NCBI GenBank assembly: GCA_037951165.1 | Contig: JBBDHG010000063.1 | Span: forward strand, 606,001-670,000 | DNA: 64,000 bases | DNA from: Lophius americanus | Taxonomy: Eukaryota; Chordata; Actinopteri; Lophiiformes; Lophiidae | Reading direction: 5' to 3' | In this document: positions 26,723 to 37,700 of the stretch, piece after piece | Numbering within the stretch: the stretch's first letter is position 1 | How the letters are laid out: each line of letters begins with the position of its first letter | Program-made: the position numbers and the translations under genes | Notes under the pieces: model-generated | The model's input: only the letters and a program-made list of their open reading frames with translations | The model's database searches: none | Told to the model about the DNA's origin: nothing

Positions 26723-26786
26723 CCAATCATGCTAGAGTTGACGACTGATATATTAGCATACCACCAATGATCACACGTATGCAAAT
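26723..26786 (+). promoter_or_regulatory. gadd45a: gadd45a proximal promoter: CCAAT and octamer motifs
   Basis: About 170-230 bp upstream of the ATG are CCAAT at 26723-26727, an octamer-like ATTAGCAT at 26752-26759, CCAAT at 26764-26768 and a perfect octamer ATGCAAAT at 26779-26786. In mammals the GADD45A promoter is known to be driven through adjacent OCT-1 octamer and CCAAT (NF-Y) sites in p53-independent stress induction. The same set of motifs here suggests that control is kept. I see no convincing TATA box and cannot place the transcription start. Confidence 0.6.
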
Positions 26787-26952
26787 ATCCTTCTGGCTTG
26801 CTTTGTCCCAGACAGTTTTAATGTGAAGTTGCCAGATTTATCTCTCAGTTGCAGCACAGTGGACAAAAGATAAAGTACGTGTTGAGTCGAGAAGACACCA
26901 GGAAAACTATTACACTTACTACCCTGAGGTGGATCTGGATTTTATGTACACA

Positions 26953-26993
26953 ATGACATTTGAAGAACTAAATGGGGATTATTCTCAAGAAAG
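26953..26993 (+). CDS. gadd45a: gadd45a coding exon 1
   Basis: Encodes MTFEELNGDYSQE plus the first two bases of an Arg codon. The donor GTAAAA follows at 26994. The split Arg codon just before the internal Met matches the GADD45A exon 1/2 junction in other vertebrates. Confidence 0.93.
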
Positions 26994-28656
26994 GTAAAAA
27001 TGACATCTCTATGGAGTAGGAATTTGGATGCATCAAAGTTAATTTTACCTGCAAAGACTGATTTAAGCATGTGTCAGTCTTGTTTTTGCAAACATTAATA
27101 ACTTTTTAATAGGCCAACTATTCTGATGTGGAGACCTGGTCGCGAGCCAGTCTCTACTTTTAGCTGTCTAGCGGTTAGCTATCTCTGCGCTGCTCGTTTT
27201 TTAAGGTGAATAAAAATAATTCTCGGTATGGCAGTATTTAATCACGCTTAACCACAACTTTCCGTAACTTATGAACAGTTTCTTACTGAATTAAACTAAC
27301 TTGTGGACACCTGTGATACGTGTTTAGAGCGACGCCGGGTGCGTAGCCAGAACTCCGGCTAACGCTAGCTTTGAAAAATTGGACGGTGCAAAGTTTTCGT
27401 GGTTTGTTTTGATGACTTTAACATGAAATAATGTGTTTCAGAATGGATTCTATAGCGAAAGCTTTGGAAGAAGTCCTCACCTCTGCTTTGCCACAGGGCT
27501 GCATTACAGTGGGAGTCTACGAGGCTGCCAAATCCCTCAATGTGTAAGTAAACGGTTATATCTACCGTAATACATAAATGCACGTTCTCTCCACCATCTG
27601 ATAGGACATATTCAATGTTTTATTAAATATTAATATTCTGTGATCATCTGTCTCCTCTTCAGAGATCCTGACAATGTGGTCTTGTGCATCCTGGCCACTG
27701 ATGATGAAGATGTGAAAGATGTAGCGCTGCAAATCCATTTCACCCTCATCCAAGCTTTCTGCTGCGAAAATGACATCAACATCTTGAGAGTCAACAACAC
27801 CCGGCGCTTGGCTGAAATACTGGTTGGAGGAGGAGGTGGAAAACAGAGCAGTGGTGAACCGATGGACCCACATTGTGTCCTGGTAACGGTTAGTATCTTT
27901 TCTCAGCTATCTGCATGGTTCATACCTAAACGAGTTATGTCATGTGCGGGGAAACTCTATTCAAGGAAGAACTTGCTGGGGCTCTTTTGCGTTTGGTAAA
28001 CCCATAAATGACTCATCCCTTGCATGACCTCTCTGGAATTTTTGCGAAGGGAAATGCCTTCTATTCGCATTATACAGAAATCAGCCTTAATATAATAACC
28101 ACCTGTCTGGGATTGTGTTTGGCTCTTTCTTTGGTTGCCAAAAAAGCTCTGTGGTGCACAGTGTATTCTGACAGTAGCTCTTCGGTGGGGTTGGACAAAA
28201 TTAGCCCCCTCTCCCTACGCACAATTCAGGTACTTTGGTAGTCCATGACCCACTACTACTAACGGCTGCATACCTTCAGGAACCCCCAACAAGACCTGCA
28301 GTTTTTGAGACGCTCTGACTAAGTCATCTAGTCATCACAGTGTGGCACTTGTCAATGTTGCTCAGATCCTTATGCTTGGCCTTCATTTCTTACATAGAAT
28401 ATACTGCTAGGGGTTGTAATGTTATGGCTTATCAATATACACAAGATTACTGAGTGTAATGCAAGCCATATATAATAATGTATTAATGTATGTGGAAATT
28501 AGGCCTCTGTAACAATTTCTTTTATTTTGTGAATATTTTCAGAGTCCACATTCTACATCATGGAAGGATCCTGCTTTGAGCAAAGTGAACCGATTCTGCA
28601 GGGAGAGCCGGTGCATGGACCAGTGGGTGCCCATCATCAACCTGCCGGAACGATGA
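26953..28656 (+). CDS. gadd45a: Gadd45a, growth arrest and DNA-damage-inducible protein alpha (4 coding exons)
   Basis: Joined exons 26953-26993, 27442-27543, 27663-27888 and 28543-28656 give an uninterrupted 160-residue protein; mammalian GADD45A has 165. All introns are GT-AG. The protein is a small acidic member of the L7Ae/L30e/S12e/Gadd45 fold. Known partners of the family are PCNA, p21, CDK1-cyclin B and the MAP3K MTK1/MEKK4, linking stress to cell-cycle arrest and p38/JNK signalling, mostly in the nucleus. Visible hallmarks are the helix with VGVYEAAK (residues about 36-43), the acidic DDED loop (61-64), the core LQIHFTLIQAFCCENDINIL (about 70-89), WKDPAL (130-135) and the terminal WVPIINLPER. 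ITVGVYEAAK, NDINILRV and MDQWVP match the alpha paralog better than beta or gamma. An in-frame ATG at 26944 would add three residues, but 26953 has A at -3 and aligns with the vertebrate MTxEE start. Odd: a run of five glycines (103-107). Teleosts have two alpha copies and I cannot say which this is. Confidence 0.96.
27442..27543 (+). CDS. gadd45a: gadd45a coding exon 2
   Basis: The acceptor TTTCAG ends at 27441 and the donor GTAAGT starts at 27544. It carries residues 14-48 (MDSIAKALEEVL...VGVYEAAKSLNV), the first helix and strand of the Gadd45 fold. The intron upstream is 448 bp. Confidence 0.95.
27663..27888 (+). CDS. gadd45a: gadd45a coding exon 3
   Basis: The acceptor CTTCAG ends at 27662 and the donor GTTAGT starts at 27889. 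It encodes residues 48-123: the DPDNVVLCIL strand, the acidic loop, the central LQIHFTLIQAFCCEND helix used for dimer and partner contacts in this family, the Gly5 linker and the HCVLVT strand. Intron 2 is only 119 bp. Confidence 0.96.
28230..28440 (-). mobile_element. Tc1-like 5'-end fragment inside gadd45a intron 3
   Basis: Reverse-strand match to the 5' half of the same Tc1-like family: the complements of CAGGTCTTGTTGGGGGTTCC, GCATACCTTCAGGAACC and the TIR block GTAATGTTATGGCTTATC are present, in order, up to the TIR at about 28440. It fills roughly a third of intron 3 and leaves both splice sites intact. Confidence 0.7.
28543..28656 (+). CDS. gadd45a: gadd45a coding exon 4 (terminal)
   Basis: The acceptor TTTCAG ends at 28542. 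The exon is in phase 0 and encodes residues 124-160 (SPHSTSWKDPAL...CRESRCMDQWVPIINLPER) and the TGA stop at 28654-28656. It is the canonical GADD45A C-terminus. Intron 3 (27889-28542) holds a Tc1-like fragment. Confidence 0.95.
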   Translation, partial: SPHSTSWKDPALSKVNRFCRESRCMDQWVPIINLPER

Positions 28657-29385
28657 ACTATGAGCTGCTGAAACCTGTGAAAGGAGTTTATTCTGCACAG
28701 GGAGAGTGGTGTGAACCCTGATGGACACATTACCACCCACAGATCAAATTCCAAAGCACTCCTGATGGGGAAAGACAAATGTCTACATGGGGTGTATTTA
28801 GAAGAGCAAAAAAAGGTGCCGGAGATGGATTTCCACTGTTTGGAGTTGTTGTAAGCCCTGGCAATCAAGATTAGATAGCAGGGCATTTACATATTGTCAT
28901 GAGTTGGAACTTCATTAAGAAAGCATGTGTGTGCTTTTTAATATGAAGTTGGACGTTGTACAGAAGGATTATATCATTTCTGTGTGGTAAAACCTCTGCG
29001 ACGAGTCAGAAACGTATGGAGAAACCAGAGAACAGAGCTGTTGAGTGGACCAAAGCCTCGGCCTCTCTCTGCAGAAACAAAGCACTTGTTGAAACACTGG
29101 ACCTTTTGCAATTTCACTTATTTGATTTAAATTGTTAATGTTGACGTTGTTATTGTCATAATTTAAAAAGGGAAGGGCTACACATCCAGTGAAGACATTC
29201 TGTATATTTAGTGTTTCCTATGCCAGCTGGGTATTTTTGCAACGAGTAAAATAATTCATTCGTTACAATTTAAGTTATTTCTAATGATATTTAAGTGTAT
29301 TTATGTTTCATTTTTTTACCTTATCTATTTTCAGAATCCAAATACATATGTATTGCTGTCAATAAAAGTATTTTTGGAGCCAGAA
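28657..29385 (+). promoter_or_regulatory. gadd45a: gadd45a 3' UTR with AUUUA pentamers and poly(A) signal
   Basis: The first AATAAA after the stop is at 29361-29366, followed by a T-rich stretch, giving a 3' UTR of about 0.7 kb. ATTTA pentamers occur at 28796, 29161, 29206, 29289 and 29299. Mammalian GADD45A mRNA is known to be destabilised and translationally held by the AU-rich-element proteins AUF1 and TIAR, so these pentamers are plausible control sites. The exact cleavage point is inferred. Confidence 0.6.
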
Positions 29386-32300
29386 CTATTCACGTTTTCT
29401 TGTTTTCCATTTCTGGAAATTTTGGTTAAACTGAGCTGAGTTCTGACCTTTAACATTTGCAGTTGGTGAGAGGAGTCACGTGCGGATCACAGGGGTCATG
29501 TTGGCCTCTGTGGCCTCAGATCCATCTCTGAGCTGAAGAGAACAATAATCCTCAGGGCTCTCTCTGCACGGGCTTCTGCCTCGGTCAGCAGGACCATGCT
29601 CATTCATCCAAACCGGTTCCCTTTTCACCAATTCTCAGGGATTTATTGCACAGTTTAGGTTGCCTTTTCACCAGCTCACTTCCTAGTCAAATGGCAACCT
29701 AAGGCATGTCAGGACATTAAAAAATATAATAAAAGCTTTCATCAGGTGATCACATGACTATTAACAGAATCTGCAAACCATAAAATCTGAATCAAGCCCT
29801 CCTCTTTCCCAGTCCATTCCCTTTGACGCACACAGGTTTACTGTTGGTGATGTCACTGGGTTGATGTAAGACAGGCAATCCCGCCTGAAAGAGCAAAGTC
29901 ATGATCACAAGTAGAGAGGAAGAGGCTGTGCTTGAGTTGCACAACCCTGTAAAGTTTTTCATGAGACATCTTGTGACATTAAATTTTGAATAAATGAAAT
30001 GTACTACAGATAACACCAGTAGTAAAACGAGCCACCAATTCATTTATACTGCATGCATATGGGAGCCTGCAGGAATCCACAGAGAACACACAAACGGCAC
30101 ACAGAAATATCTCCAGCTCCGGATTTCAACCCAGAACCTTCTCGTTGAGAGACAGCAGTGCTAAAATCTGAAACACCATCCTGTGCCACGTGAAGTAAAT
30201 TAACTTACCTCATGTGTCCCTCTGTCCTACAAATCCTTCTGAGTAGTTTCAGTTGGCACTGTGTGAAAGGTTGTCAGGCTTGTGACTGTGGGCTGTTACG
30301 CTGACTAATGTTATGTGGCAATGTCGTAATAGAAGGGAAAAGGTTATTTCAAGACTGGAGCAGTGGAGGGATTAAGTGTGCATTAAAATGCCACTTTAGA
30401 GCATCATTTCACTACAAAACAGAACTGGGATTGTTGACCTGATATCCACAGCTCGCCAACATTTAGTGTAACCTGGAGAAAATTCTATAACTGGTGGTAT
30501 AATACATACATTGTATAATGTTAACTCATTGTGTCAAAGATAACAAGAATCAATGCACTAAAGAGGTTAACCTTAGGTTAAGATAACAGGGCTGCATAGA
30601 AAAGGGAAAATACACCATAGAAGAAGAGATGTTAAACTATGTGGGACGTGGTGTGAATGGCCTGTTCATACAGTATAGTTGGGTTGGGTTTTTATACTTC
30701 ACCAACGGATATTTGGTCAAATCTGAATATTTACGTCAACAATTAACGGAGGGAAACTAATGCAGAGATTAATGTTAAAAATGTTTCGGGTCAATTCCCT
30801 TTAAATGTGTTGCTCATAGCTCCAAAAACAACATCTAATTTATGGGCCTTAGTTGATGAAGAATCCTGAACTTGTAATTGAGTAATATTAGAAATGTGCA
30901 AGTGAGACTACTTAAGTATAAGATAATGTGAGTTAAGTATAAAAATTTAATGTTTTATCAGATATTCATAAATCCTTAGTTTTGCATAACCCAAACATAT
31001 ATTCACCTAATCAGCACAATAAAAAAGCATGTTCTTAAATAATAATCACACTTATAAGTTTTTTTTATGTTTTATAGCAAAATTAGTTGATATGGTAATA
31101 CAATATATGAAGTATAAGGTATTTGCCTCTGAATGCTGGAGTAAGGAAAATACTTTAATAGAAATATAAACTAGAACAAATACGAAATACTTGTATTTCT
31201 GTATCTTGCATGCTTTTTAAGTAACTCAGAAATTGTACATTGCAATACCTGAGTACTTAGTTACTCCGCTCCACTGCTAATGGGCGGACAAGATGACTTA
31301 GTTAGGACATCTGTGGCTCAAAAACCCCGGCCCACCAGAGGAAGCGGTACCGCTGCAGCCCACATCCAACACCCTCACCCTCCCTCCCTTTCCTCTCTCC
31401 GAAATCAGCACATTCCAACACACTGACACTGTAACTGCCAGGATGGATTTTCACAGCGAGGCACATGGTCAGTGAGCCAACCTGCCAGCCGTGGGCCATA
31501 TGCCCCCTTGAGCTTCTCACATTGCTGCACAATGACAAACTGGTATTAGATCAGAGACTGAGCTGCGGTGGTGGGTGATATGCTTCAGAGGCATTCATGT
31601 TTACAAAGAATACCCAGACAGTCTGTGTGATATTTATGCACGACAGGAATGCCTCTAAAAAGTAAAAACAAATCATCGGTATTCAGTGAATGTCAATCTG
31701 CACGATGTCGACGCACCTGTACGACTCCCTGTAGACTCATTGGATTTATCATAAAATGTTAAAAAAAGAAATATATCGATGGGAAGCTAAATGTATTTAT
31801 TTTTAAATAATAGCTGACGATTCAGGATTTAATAAGCAACAATGACCATTATTCCGATTTTGTTCTCATGTTGCAGACAAAATACCTGTTTCTCCTCCTG
31901 ATGACCACAAACAAGGTCAAAGTGGCCACCAACAGAGAACGAAAACAAAGCCTCAGGCTAAGCAGACATTTTCCCAAAATAGTTACTCTACTCTCCAACA
32001 GCGGAAATTAATAGTTTGGTCCACTATATTTAGCCGTCCTGTGTTCTCGGGTTTCTGACAGCCATGGTGAGAGGCCTGAGGTCGCTCCTATCCCCCAGTG
32101 AGATATAAATACACTACTAATGAGAGGAAAGGGCCCCAAACACATCGTAGGAATATCTCTCAGGCTTAACAATAAAAGGACAAAATCAGTTTTCCATTTT
32201 GAAAACTGTAAATCTGTGGTTGCTTTAAAAATTTGTGTCGAAACAGCTGTGGTTATCACAAAATCAGATCCTCTTTTGTGCAGCACAACAAATATTTATT

Positions 32301-32509
32301 GAGATAGCAGCAGAGTATTTTACTGCAGGAAAGCTTCACTTTATTAATCTTTGTTAAGTCTTCATACAAAGGTTGGTATATTAATAAAGACATTTATCAA
32401 AATGCAGATTCTGGAAGTTAATTAATGGCCGGCTACGATGAGCCCTTCATGGAGATGATCAACGGACAGAGATCATAACAGGGTAGCAGTAATCTGAACT
32501 TTTCCTTAA
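29386..32509. other. Convergent spacer between gadd45a and gng12
   Basis: Holds a short SINE-like fragment at 30060-30175, and no exon or strong repeat otherwise. Alternative gng12 poly(A) sites could extend transcription to about 32290. Confidence 0.5.
30060..30175 (-). repeat. Teleost SINE-like repeat, 5' fragment
   Basis: In reverse it ends with the B-box-like GGTTCTGGGTTGAAATCC and CACACAGAAATATCTCC, matching the 5' part of the element at 57261. Confidence 0.55.
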
Positions 32510-34226
32510 GAGCCACACAGGAATGCTTTATTGCAAGTAAGAATAATCGACTTTAAGAGACAATCGTAAAAAAAAGAAACACATACATTTTGGATATAAC
32601 ACTAGATCTTGCTGATATGAAGATCTGAACGTACCATTTTGAGAAGGCAACAATACATGACTGGTGAAAAGCGGGGAGCACCAGGTAAAGTGAAACACAA
32701 CTCGAGGAGTTCTGCGAGCGGCATTTAGACAAAAACAGATGGCACGATATCGTTACAAATCAATTTCATCCCACAGGTAAAGACATTTGATAAAAACATC
32801 TCCCTTTAAGGGTTCTTCATGTTACAAGGCAAACAGAAGTAAGGCTTCAGAGTGAAAGATATTATTAACTTACTCTATATATTCGTTTTTGTTCAATTTC
32901 ACCATAGCAGATATGTTTCCCCATAGAGAATCACAACAATGAGTACATGTTAGACAGAAGAGAGACCCTCACTGACACAAACAGATAGCTCAGGAAGAAA
33001 AACACAGGAAATATAAGAGTAGTCTTTTGAGAGAGCTTTTTCACCATCAATGCACACTACGCACCTGTACCTACGACACTTGTGCCAAAAATACTTTAAG
33101 ACAATGAACGATGGGCACATTCACTCGACTAAAACACTTGTTGTGATAAGCAAACAAAAGTGGCTCATGGTGTTGCGTAACACCCTCTGGCGTGCTTCTT
33201 GCCGTCAGCATCCTAAAAATAGCGTACCACAGTGAGTTTAAGGAGTGGCTAAAAACAGTAATATTCAGACGTATGTTTTGAAATCCAGTATAGCTGTTTT
33301 GGCTTGATCCCATTTTCTTCATTTAACAGTGTTGCCCTACACACACTCAAAAATAGGTCAGCACTGTATTAATATGATAAAGTGATTTCATTTGCACATT
33401 TTACATGCACACCTGATAATTTTCCAAAGTGTCACAGAGCTGGGGTCACATTGTCTTGATTGTTTCAATTGGAGTACATCTTCGATTAGAGGTTTTTATG
33501 TCTCAACATTATAGTTCATTTAATCTCCAAAAGGCAACGGTGTATCACGGTAACTGAACCTACTGGTTAGATGGCATGAATACTACCAGTCAGAGCTGCT
33601 ACAGCTGTGATGGGATGCAGAATACATTACTACATGATTGAAGGTGCCTCACAGCAGGTTTTGAGTAGAAGATCAAGTTAAGCCTGACCCCTGATTTTAG
33701 TGAACAACAAAGAAATCTGTAAAATACTGATTAGAGCCATTCTTATCCATCATATTACTATTTGTCTTTCAAAAACTGAAGGTGACCTTTGGCTGCATGA
33801 ATCCACTTAAGACAAACCAGAGAGACAATAACAGTCACAGCTCAACGGAGACAGTGACAAGAACATTTAGGTAGAAAGGACCAAACTTTGCCAGCGCTGC
33901 CGCAATGTTCAGACAACAATATCTGCAACATCGCACACCTGATGCCATCCCAACTCATGCAGCATAAGTCCTGTTAGTCGTCAGAGCTTAAGGTGAACAG
34001 TGGCACGGCCAGGGTCAGTAGTTTCAGAGAATAGTACAGGTATGTGGGTCTTTCTTTACTCATTACAAATTGCTGTTTTGGAGAAAGTGGTGGCTGAGTT
34101 GCTGGATTGTTAAAGCAACAGGTGAATGACACATTAACAGTCCCCCCTCACTCCTCACAAACAAAAGAAGATACAGCAACATTAATAAGCAAAATCAACA
34201 AACACGTAAAGGCTAAGTGGCATCCA
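32510..34226 (-). promoter_or_regulatory. gng12: Probable gng12 3' UTR
   Basis: Reading leftwards from the stop, the first AATAAA on the minus strand is at 32532-32527, giving a 3' UTR of about 1.7 kb; mammalian GNG12 also has a long 3' UTR. Further AATAAA copies at 32345-32340 and 32299-32294 could serve as later sites. No repeat family is obvious in this stretch, which is consistent with transcribed sequence. The extent is inferred. Confidence 0.5.
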
Positions 34227-34352
34227 CTACAATATAGTGCAGCAGGGTGTGTCCTGGAAGGGATTGTCTGAAGCAGGGTTTCCCATAAGGAGAGGGTCGT
34301 TCCTGGCATGTTCACTACAGTAGTTCATAAGGTCAGCAGAGGCCTTGGATAC
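34227..34352 (-). CDS. gng12: gng12 coding exon 2 (terminal)
   Basis: Acceptor CTGCAG, then residues 32-72 (VSKASADLMNYCSEHARNDPLL...NPF...CTIL) and TAG at 34229-34227. The intron position between IERIK and VSK is the usual one for G gamma genes. Confidence 0.94.
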   Translation of the reverse strand, partial: VSKASADLMNYCSEHARNDPLLMGNPASDNPFQDTPCCTIL

Positions 34353-34784
34353 CTGCAGAAACAACAATGACAACAATCATCGGCCTTACTTGTGGAGCAA
34401 TTTCCAAAATATGGATAGAAAAGTGATAAATGAAAAACACATAATAGCAATGGACGGATAGCAACTACTGAATCATAATTTTACATGTTAAAATGTATTA
34501 TTAAATTAAATGACATGGTATATTTATAAAATGTAGGAAATAATCTGAAATAGAGCCAAAGAATATAGACATGGGGGGACATGAAGTCCTGCTGAGAGAG
34601 AGATACAGCGCATCACACATAATATGCTAAATTTAGTACCACAAAGACAAGAGCTGACCATGAATATTCATTGTTTATTGTTGCATTGTACCTTTATCCT
34701 CTCAATGCTCGCCTCTATTCTCAGCTGCTGCACTGTCCGCCGGGCATGGGCGATATTATTGGAACTGTGAGCCTTCGAAGACAT
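34227..34784 (-). CDS. gng12: Guanine nucleotide-binding protein subunit gamma-12 (2 coding exons)
   Basis: On the minus strand, exons 34784-34692 and 34352-34227 join in phase 0 to a 72-residue protein, the same length as mammalian GNG12. G gamma subunits pair with G beta to form the membrane-bound beta-gamma dimer of heterotrimeric G proteins. Visible features are the N-terminus MSSKAHSSNNIAHARRTVQQ, the helix LRIEASIERIK that coils with G beta, SKASADLMNYC, the family NPF motif (61-63), and the terminal CaaX box CTIL (Cys69). The last Leu predicts geranylgeranylation and plasma-membrane anchoring. Odd: the tail reads QDTPCC instead of the usual DKKxC, giving two adjacent cysteines. A splice acceptor (CCCAG) sits one base before the ATG, so the 5' UTR exons lie further away at higher coordinates. 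Teleost a or b copy is not decided. Confidence 0.94.
34692..34784 (-). CDS. gng12: gng12 coding exon 1
   Basis: It encodes residues 1-31 (MSSKAHSS...IERIK), with the donor GTACAA just after AAG at 34692. The acceptor CCCAG lies at 34786-34790, leaving a single G before the ATG. The downstream 339-bp intron (34353-34691) contains nothing else that I recognise. Confidence 0.93.
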
Positions 34785-37700
34785 CCTGGGAAAATCAAGA
34801 AACTGTAATGAGAAGATAATGAGAATTATTTCGGAACAGATTAAACATGGCTCTGAAGCTTTAAGTCTCAAGCTTCGTACAGTTCCTAAACCTCTCAGGA
34901 CAAGTTTGTCATAACTATCTTGTTTCTGATGATGACAGGTGCTTGTCAGATCACAGAACAGCTCAGATTAAGTCAAGAGAACAAATAAACAGGAAACACT
35001 AGTGCCCGGGTCGGCATCATGTAACGGTGTACGTGTGTGTTCTAACCCATAAAGCTGGACCAACAACTCATATCTCATATTTCTTCTACAGAGTTGTTCC
35101 ATGAAGGGACATCACCTACAAGCTAACTTCATCAATGAAATTACGTATACGTAGCGTTACGATTTTTTCCCCCCCTGTGGTTTAACGCGTCCCTCTTGCA
35201 AGCCTTTCAACAGTATAGAGCCCCTGCTTCCAGTCATATTTCAGCAATGGCACATTGTTCTAGTATGTACACTGTAAATGGGTGCTGATGTACAACAATG
35301 ACTGAAAAACTGAGATATCTAAATTAAACAAAATTTTCAGTGGTTAAAAAATGTATGTGCCTGAAGTGGTGTTGTGTGGGAGCAGAGTGTTTGAGTGGGC
35401 CAGAGTTGCGCTTCCACTCCCTGCTAATCATTGACAGACTAGATGGGAACAAGCCGGGACACATCCTGTAGTCCATGTGGGAGCTCTGGCTCCATGTGTC
35501 CCCTCTGCTCAAACTTCCTTTTTTTGCCATTTGTCTGTTTTTCTCATGCAAACAGACATACACTCGCATTTCCTCTCCTTTTTTGCAACACACATATGCC
35601 TTCTTGAGAAAATTCTTGCTTTCGTCAAAACTCTTCTTGGTAAGGAACAGGACGATCTAGAGTTTCTTAGAGAGTTATTGTGACATTCAAAAGAAAGCCT
35701 GTTAAGGGTTTAAATGTTTAATAGAAAAATAAAAATGATAAAAGCTGAAGTTGTCCGTTAGGTGCAGCAGCATTTAAATACTCATTTTTGTTCCATCTAC
35801 ACGGTAAATTAAATCATATTTGCAATGCATTTATTGGTGGATGCTCCAAAATGCAATTTAAGTGTACAGCGTTATTTCATCAGGCATCAGTCACAGTGAC
35901 GGTAAATAAAAAGGATATTTGATGAAGGTGCAGTGAATGCATCAGTAAAAAGTATCTAACATATTGGGGGAACCAACGCATTTTTGACTTCATGCATGTT
36001 TTGTTCAACTGTCTGCAACCTGTAGATAAAGCCGTTCTTCTCAGGTGGTGTCTAAATTATTCTGCTCTTCATCTGTATCAGGAAAGAGAGGGACTGATGA
36101 CTGAAGACAAAAAACGGAAATGGGAAGGGAAGGAAAACCTCCGTTTTCATTCTTCCTCGGCAGCGCCTGATTAAAGAGTTCTATTTCCATTGAATGACCT
36201 CGAAGGAAACAAGGCTAGAGATGACTCACAGAACAAAAATGTTATCGATATGATGAAAGTGCGACATGAAAGGGCCATGCATTAGAGTGTAAAGAAAACA
36301 ATTTTTCTAAGGAAACATTTTCATCCAAGTCATAAAGGCGAGGCTCCCCAGGTGCTGAGGGCAGAAACAATCCTTCTATCCATACGTGATGAATGAGGGC
36401 ATTTATTTCTTTAGAAGGCTGTCGTTCACACTGATAACCTCATGTTTGCTACAGAGGTTTTTCATGACCAGTTGTGCTCGCGAGTTTCCATTACACTGCA
36501 AGAGCAATGCAGGATGTTGCTCAAGGGGATTTCATACTTTGTTCAACTATCACAAACGTCACTGGAGGAAGAATAGCCTTTATTGGAAGTGATGTGAATT
36601 CAGGCTGATAACAGCCTCCGTTCTCCGTGAAGAAGCAATATAACTTTTAACCACCTTTCAAAGTCTACAGGAGTTTTGTTTGAGGCTTAAAATAGACTTC
36701 CGATAATATCACTTTAAGGTGTCATTCATTGTCAAGGTCGGTCATTTGGAAGAATAAGGAACTTGGTGACTTTCTTGACTGACTGACATCAAATATTTTG
36801 TGCCAATTCCTTTTCTGGAGCAGAGAGTTAGTCACCAATTCCATGGTGCTATACTTTTGAAGCTTTTCTAAGGAGGTAAATTATTCCTGAAAATTTAAAA
36901 AAGGAATCTAAAAAAGTGGAAGTCCCAGTGCTTCCAAGCAAGCCAGATTGCAGCGTCTATAAATCATGCAATATGCAAACACTGTACAGAAGCTGGAGGT
37001 GAAGTACGACAATGAATGAAGAGATAACATGAGAAGTGCAAACAGCCTTCGCACGGCAGGGCTGTGGTGACAATTACACTTGGAGAATTAATTCTAATCT
37101 AAAGAACGTCCCCACGGAAACCTGAATCCTTGCAGGTATTTATCTCAGATTACATCAACAATAAACAGAGCTGCGCAGAAAACCAAGGCAGAGCAATTAC
37201 CCTCTCACCAGATGAGAATAACTGTGAGTAACTGAGTGAAGTGGGAAGACTGGAGAAATTGGATAGACGCGGTCCAGACCTCTTCTTAGCTGAAATACCC
37301 GTGATCAAGCAGCTGAAAACCATGATGCTAATCTCTGACCAGCTGAGAGACTCGAAAAACTTCTGCAACCTGCCAGATGAAGGCCATGCTAGGACTGAGA
37401 GCAGCTGGCTGTTGCCTATTGGTTTTGCAGACTCTTGTTAAAATGTTGGTATTTGCTGGTTCTGAGTAGAGTTCTTAATAAAAATGTACATTTAACTACA
37501 TTTAGATAGGAACAAACGATTAATTAGATTTACCAGACATTTGTAAATATGTGTTTTAAATGTAAGTAATGACAAATTATATTTATTGTGTACTGACTGT
37601 CCATCTCCAAATTTCTGGGATTATCTAGATTGAGCTAGAAATGTTTTCAACAGTGTGAATTTGTTTTTGGTGGTCAATGGGATTGGTGAAAAAAAAAACC

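Noticed and set aside
26944..26952. Upstream in-frame ATG as the gadd45a start
   Set aside because: T at -3 and T at +4 make a weak context, and the extra MYT has no counterpart in other Gadd45a proteins.
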